This document shows, in pieces, positions 7,401 through 7,732 of a stretch of 7,732 bases of DNA. Origin of the DNA: Bacteroidota bacterium (GTDB lineage: Bacteria > Bacteroidota > Bacteroidia > Chitinophagales > LD1). Position numbers and translations under genes: made by a program. The stretch's first letter is position 1. Each line of letters begins with the position of its first letter. The notes below the pieces were generated by a model. The model ran no database searches. It saw nothing but the letters and a program-made list of their open reading frames with translations, and was not told the DNA's origin. The stretch is taken from NCBI GenBank assembly GCA_018267355.1, contig JAFDYP010000304.1, forward strand, positions 1 through 7,732, given 5' to 3'.

Positions 7401-7449
7401 GGTGTACCAAGGCGACTAATACTGCTAGCGCACGTAGTGATCTGGTCAT
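4438..7449 (-). CDS. Exported tandem amidohydrolase: degenerate N-terminal module plus intact metal-dependent C-terminal module
   Basis: A 1003-residue protein, over twice the usual amidohydrolase length, with a signal peptide ending near VSG (22-24) before QE. Module one (about 40-435) keeps the fold landmarks (AFINATLY, GKVVDAG, and LTLSPAQFLNVQDQVGTLDRG at 383-403), but YPSFVDIYTDYG (93-104) replaces PGLIDxHxHxG: the two histidines are Tyr100 and Asp102. Residues about 436-545 look beta-rich and link the modules. Module two (about 575-950) is intact: IIDEHNH (633-639) gives His637 and His639; Lys719 in GFIKF is the likely carboxylated lysine; then His792 (CHSY), His818 (FTHILEG) and Asp872 (NSDD). 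It ends with MGSLRPGKDADVVIW (916-930). This set resembles binuclear subtype I enzymes of the imidazolonepropionase and Xaa-dipeptidase type; the substrate is unknown. The tail (about 955-1003) is Lys/Arg-rich and ends near a lone Cys998. ATG at 7449 gives a proper signal peptide. The pseudoenzyme gene follows after 37 bases. Confidence 0.93.
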   Translation of the reverse strand: MTRSLRALAVLVALVHLSIISVSGQETVFPANGPDDFREGVHAFINATLYKDYKTRIDSGVLLIREGKVVDAGRGVAIPVGAIVHDMRGRFIYPSFVDIYTDYGLPATPKVHTSSEDDGGVQYTSNVKGAYGWNQAIRPEYEAQKNFAVNEAAANDLRKLGFGAVLTHRKDGISRGTGAVVTLNNDKENKVIVKGNASAHYSFSKGTSTQEYPSSLMGTIALLRQTYLDAQWYKTFGYKTEYNLSLEAWNNEQNLPQIFDAGNWLKELRADKIAKEFGVQYILKGDGTEYRRISELKDTRARLIIPLSFPKAYDVEDPYKALWVELAEMKHWELAPANAASLSKAGIDFAITASDLEKKEDFLKSLHTAIKYGLTEDNALKALTLSPAQFLNVQDQVGTLDRGKLANFIITSKPLFDEKAVVNENWIQGKRYEITKFDPKDIRGEYSLSIRSTKESYEYPSLKVQGEQAAPKGLMSRDTTKIDVKLTVKDNDLTISFDPDKNKPGKFLLTGIIQADRSWQGKAQLPDGEWADWTATFVRTLPDTTHPPKADTIDLSKLSKVLYPFDGYGNEELPKAENVLIKNATVWTNEKEGILKNADVVIRSGKISAVGSSLACADCRVIDAAGKHVTSGIIDEHNHIAISEGVNEGAEAASSEVRIGDVVTSEDLNMYRQLAGGVTAAQLLHGSANPIGGQSALVKFRWGYAPEKLKIQGADGFIKFALGENVKQTNWGEKFTIRYPQTRMGVEQTYVNYFTKAREYEKALQAKKPVRRDLKLEALVEIMNKKRFITCHSYVQSEINMLMHVADSFGFRVNTFTHILEGYKVADKMKAHGANASTFSDWWAYKYEVIDAIPYNANILNRMGINTAINSDDAEMARRLNQEAAKSVKYGGTSEEDAWKMVTLNPAKMLHLDSHMGSLRPGKDADVVIWSDNPLSIYAQVEKTYVDGICFYDKDQDAQKREYIKRERARLTQKMLDDKKAGSPTQDPAKKTNKAYSCGGNNE

Positions 7450-7509
7450 GAATAAAAATTAAGAGATACGAAGTTAAGAAAGCCAGCCGAAACCCATGCG
7501 CCAAAAGCA

Positions 7510-7527
7510 GATCAGTTGGCACTGATC
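7510..7527 (-). terminator. Hairpin over the M23 stop codon, possible intrinsic terminator
   Basis: On the minus strand GATCAGT, loop GCCA, then ACTGATC form a perfect 7-base stem with a 4-base loop, followed by TGCTTTTGG. The TGA stop codon of the M23 gene lies in the downstream arm. Compact stem, tight loop and a nearby short T-run fit a weak intrinsic terminator that would separate the M23 gene from the amidohydrolase genes. The T-run is only four bases long and starts three bases after the stem, so read-through is likely. Confidence 0.4.
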
Positions 7528-7732
7528 CATTCGGCGGGATTGAGCTTGTCTTTCCCTTTCCAGATCTCCAGATGTATCTTGGTCTGGGAGTCAGATTTGT
7601 CTGTAGATAGAAGGCCCAGATTCTGTTTGGTGATCACATTGTCGTTGGCCTTGACGGTGGAGGAGGATATATTTGAGTAAACACTGAAATACTCTCCATG
7701 TTTGATAATGATGCATGTCTGAGTGGTAGGCA
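7512..7732 (-). CDS. M23/LytM-fold peptidase family protein, EnvC-like (C-terminal part only)
   Basis: The last 72 codons of a gene running in from the right edge, with no start inside the window. The peptide follows the C-terminal half of the LytM (peptidase M23) domain: CIIIKHGEYFSVYSN (visible residues 6-20), VKANDNVITKQNLG (26-39), then TKIHLEIWKGK (50-60) and LNPAEWIS (63-70). The family's H-x-H zinc/catalytic pair aligns with Lys51-Ile52-His53, so the first histidine is replaced. That is seen in the EnvC-like, non-catalytic LytM factors, which switch on cell-wall amidases during division. The other zinc ligands (HxxxD) lie outside the window, so loss of catalysis is not proven. Coiled coils expected of EnvC would be upstream and cannot be seen. 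The large amidohydrolase gene starts 62 bases further on. The family is clear despite the short fragment. Confidence 0.88.
   Translation of the reverse strand, partial: PTTQTCIIIKHGEYFSVYSNISSSTVKANDNVITKQNLGLLSTDKSDSQTKIHLEIWKGKDKLNPAEWISAN

Noticed and set aside
7462..7511. Bacteroidota-type promoter ahead of the large amidohydrolase gene (TAACTTCG at 7476-7469 with TTTTG upstream, minus strand)
   Set aside because: The -7 box differs from TAnnTTTG at one position and the spacing to TTTTG is about 25 bases, longer than usual. Too weak to list.

Overview
The window looks like chromosomal DNA of a member of the Bacteroidota, by inference from protein families rather than any marker gene. The evidence is a DUF2279 protein of the Bacteroidota type, an EnvC-like M23 protein, exported amidohydrolases with signal peptides ending just before Q-E, and no clear Shine-Dalgarno sequences. 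G+C is roughly 50 % by eye. There is no rRNA, tRNA, CRISPR array, insertion sequence or phage gene, and no gene-free stretch longer than about 90 bases.

Left part, plus strand: a membrane-anchored DUF2279 protein (54-1034) is followed after 83 bases by a short-chain dehydrogenase/reductase (1118-1915). The gap between them can form alternative hairpins. The DUF2279 start is uncertain: it needs a GTG codon, and a stop lies just upstream.

Right part, minus strand, in transcription order: the last 72 codons of an M23/LytM peptidase-fold protein (from the right edge to 7512); a 1003-residue exported protein with two amidohydrolase modules (7449-4438); a 436-residue exported amidohydrolase-like protein (4400-3090); and a polytopic ERG4/ERG24-type sterol reductase homologue (3045-1966), which converges on the dehydrogenase. 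Gaps are 62, 37 and 44 bases, so the last three genes, and possibly all four, could be co-transcribed. A hairpin over the M23 stop codon may separate that gene from the rest.

The most interesting part is the amidohydrolase pair. Three amidohydrolase modules lie in two adjacent genes, but only the C-terminal module of the large protein keeps the metal ligands (His637, His639, probably Lys719, His792, His818, Asp872). The N-terminal module of the large protein and the whole small protein have lost the HxH motif, and the small protein has lost all recognisable ligands. Both still keep the fold-level motifs. This suggests a periplasmic or surface assembly of one active unit and two pseudoenzyme units; the substrate is unknown. 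The second point is the sterol reductase homologue, which sits in this setting with no other recognisable sterol gene nearby.
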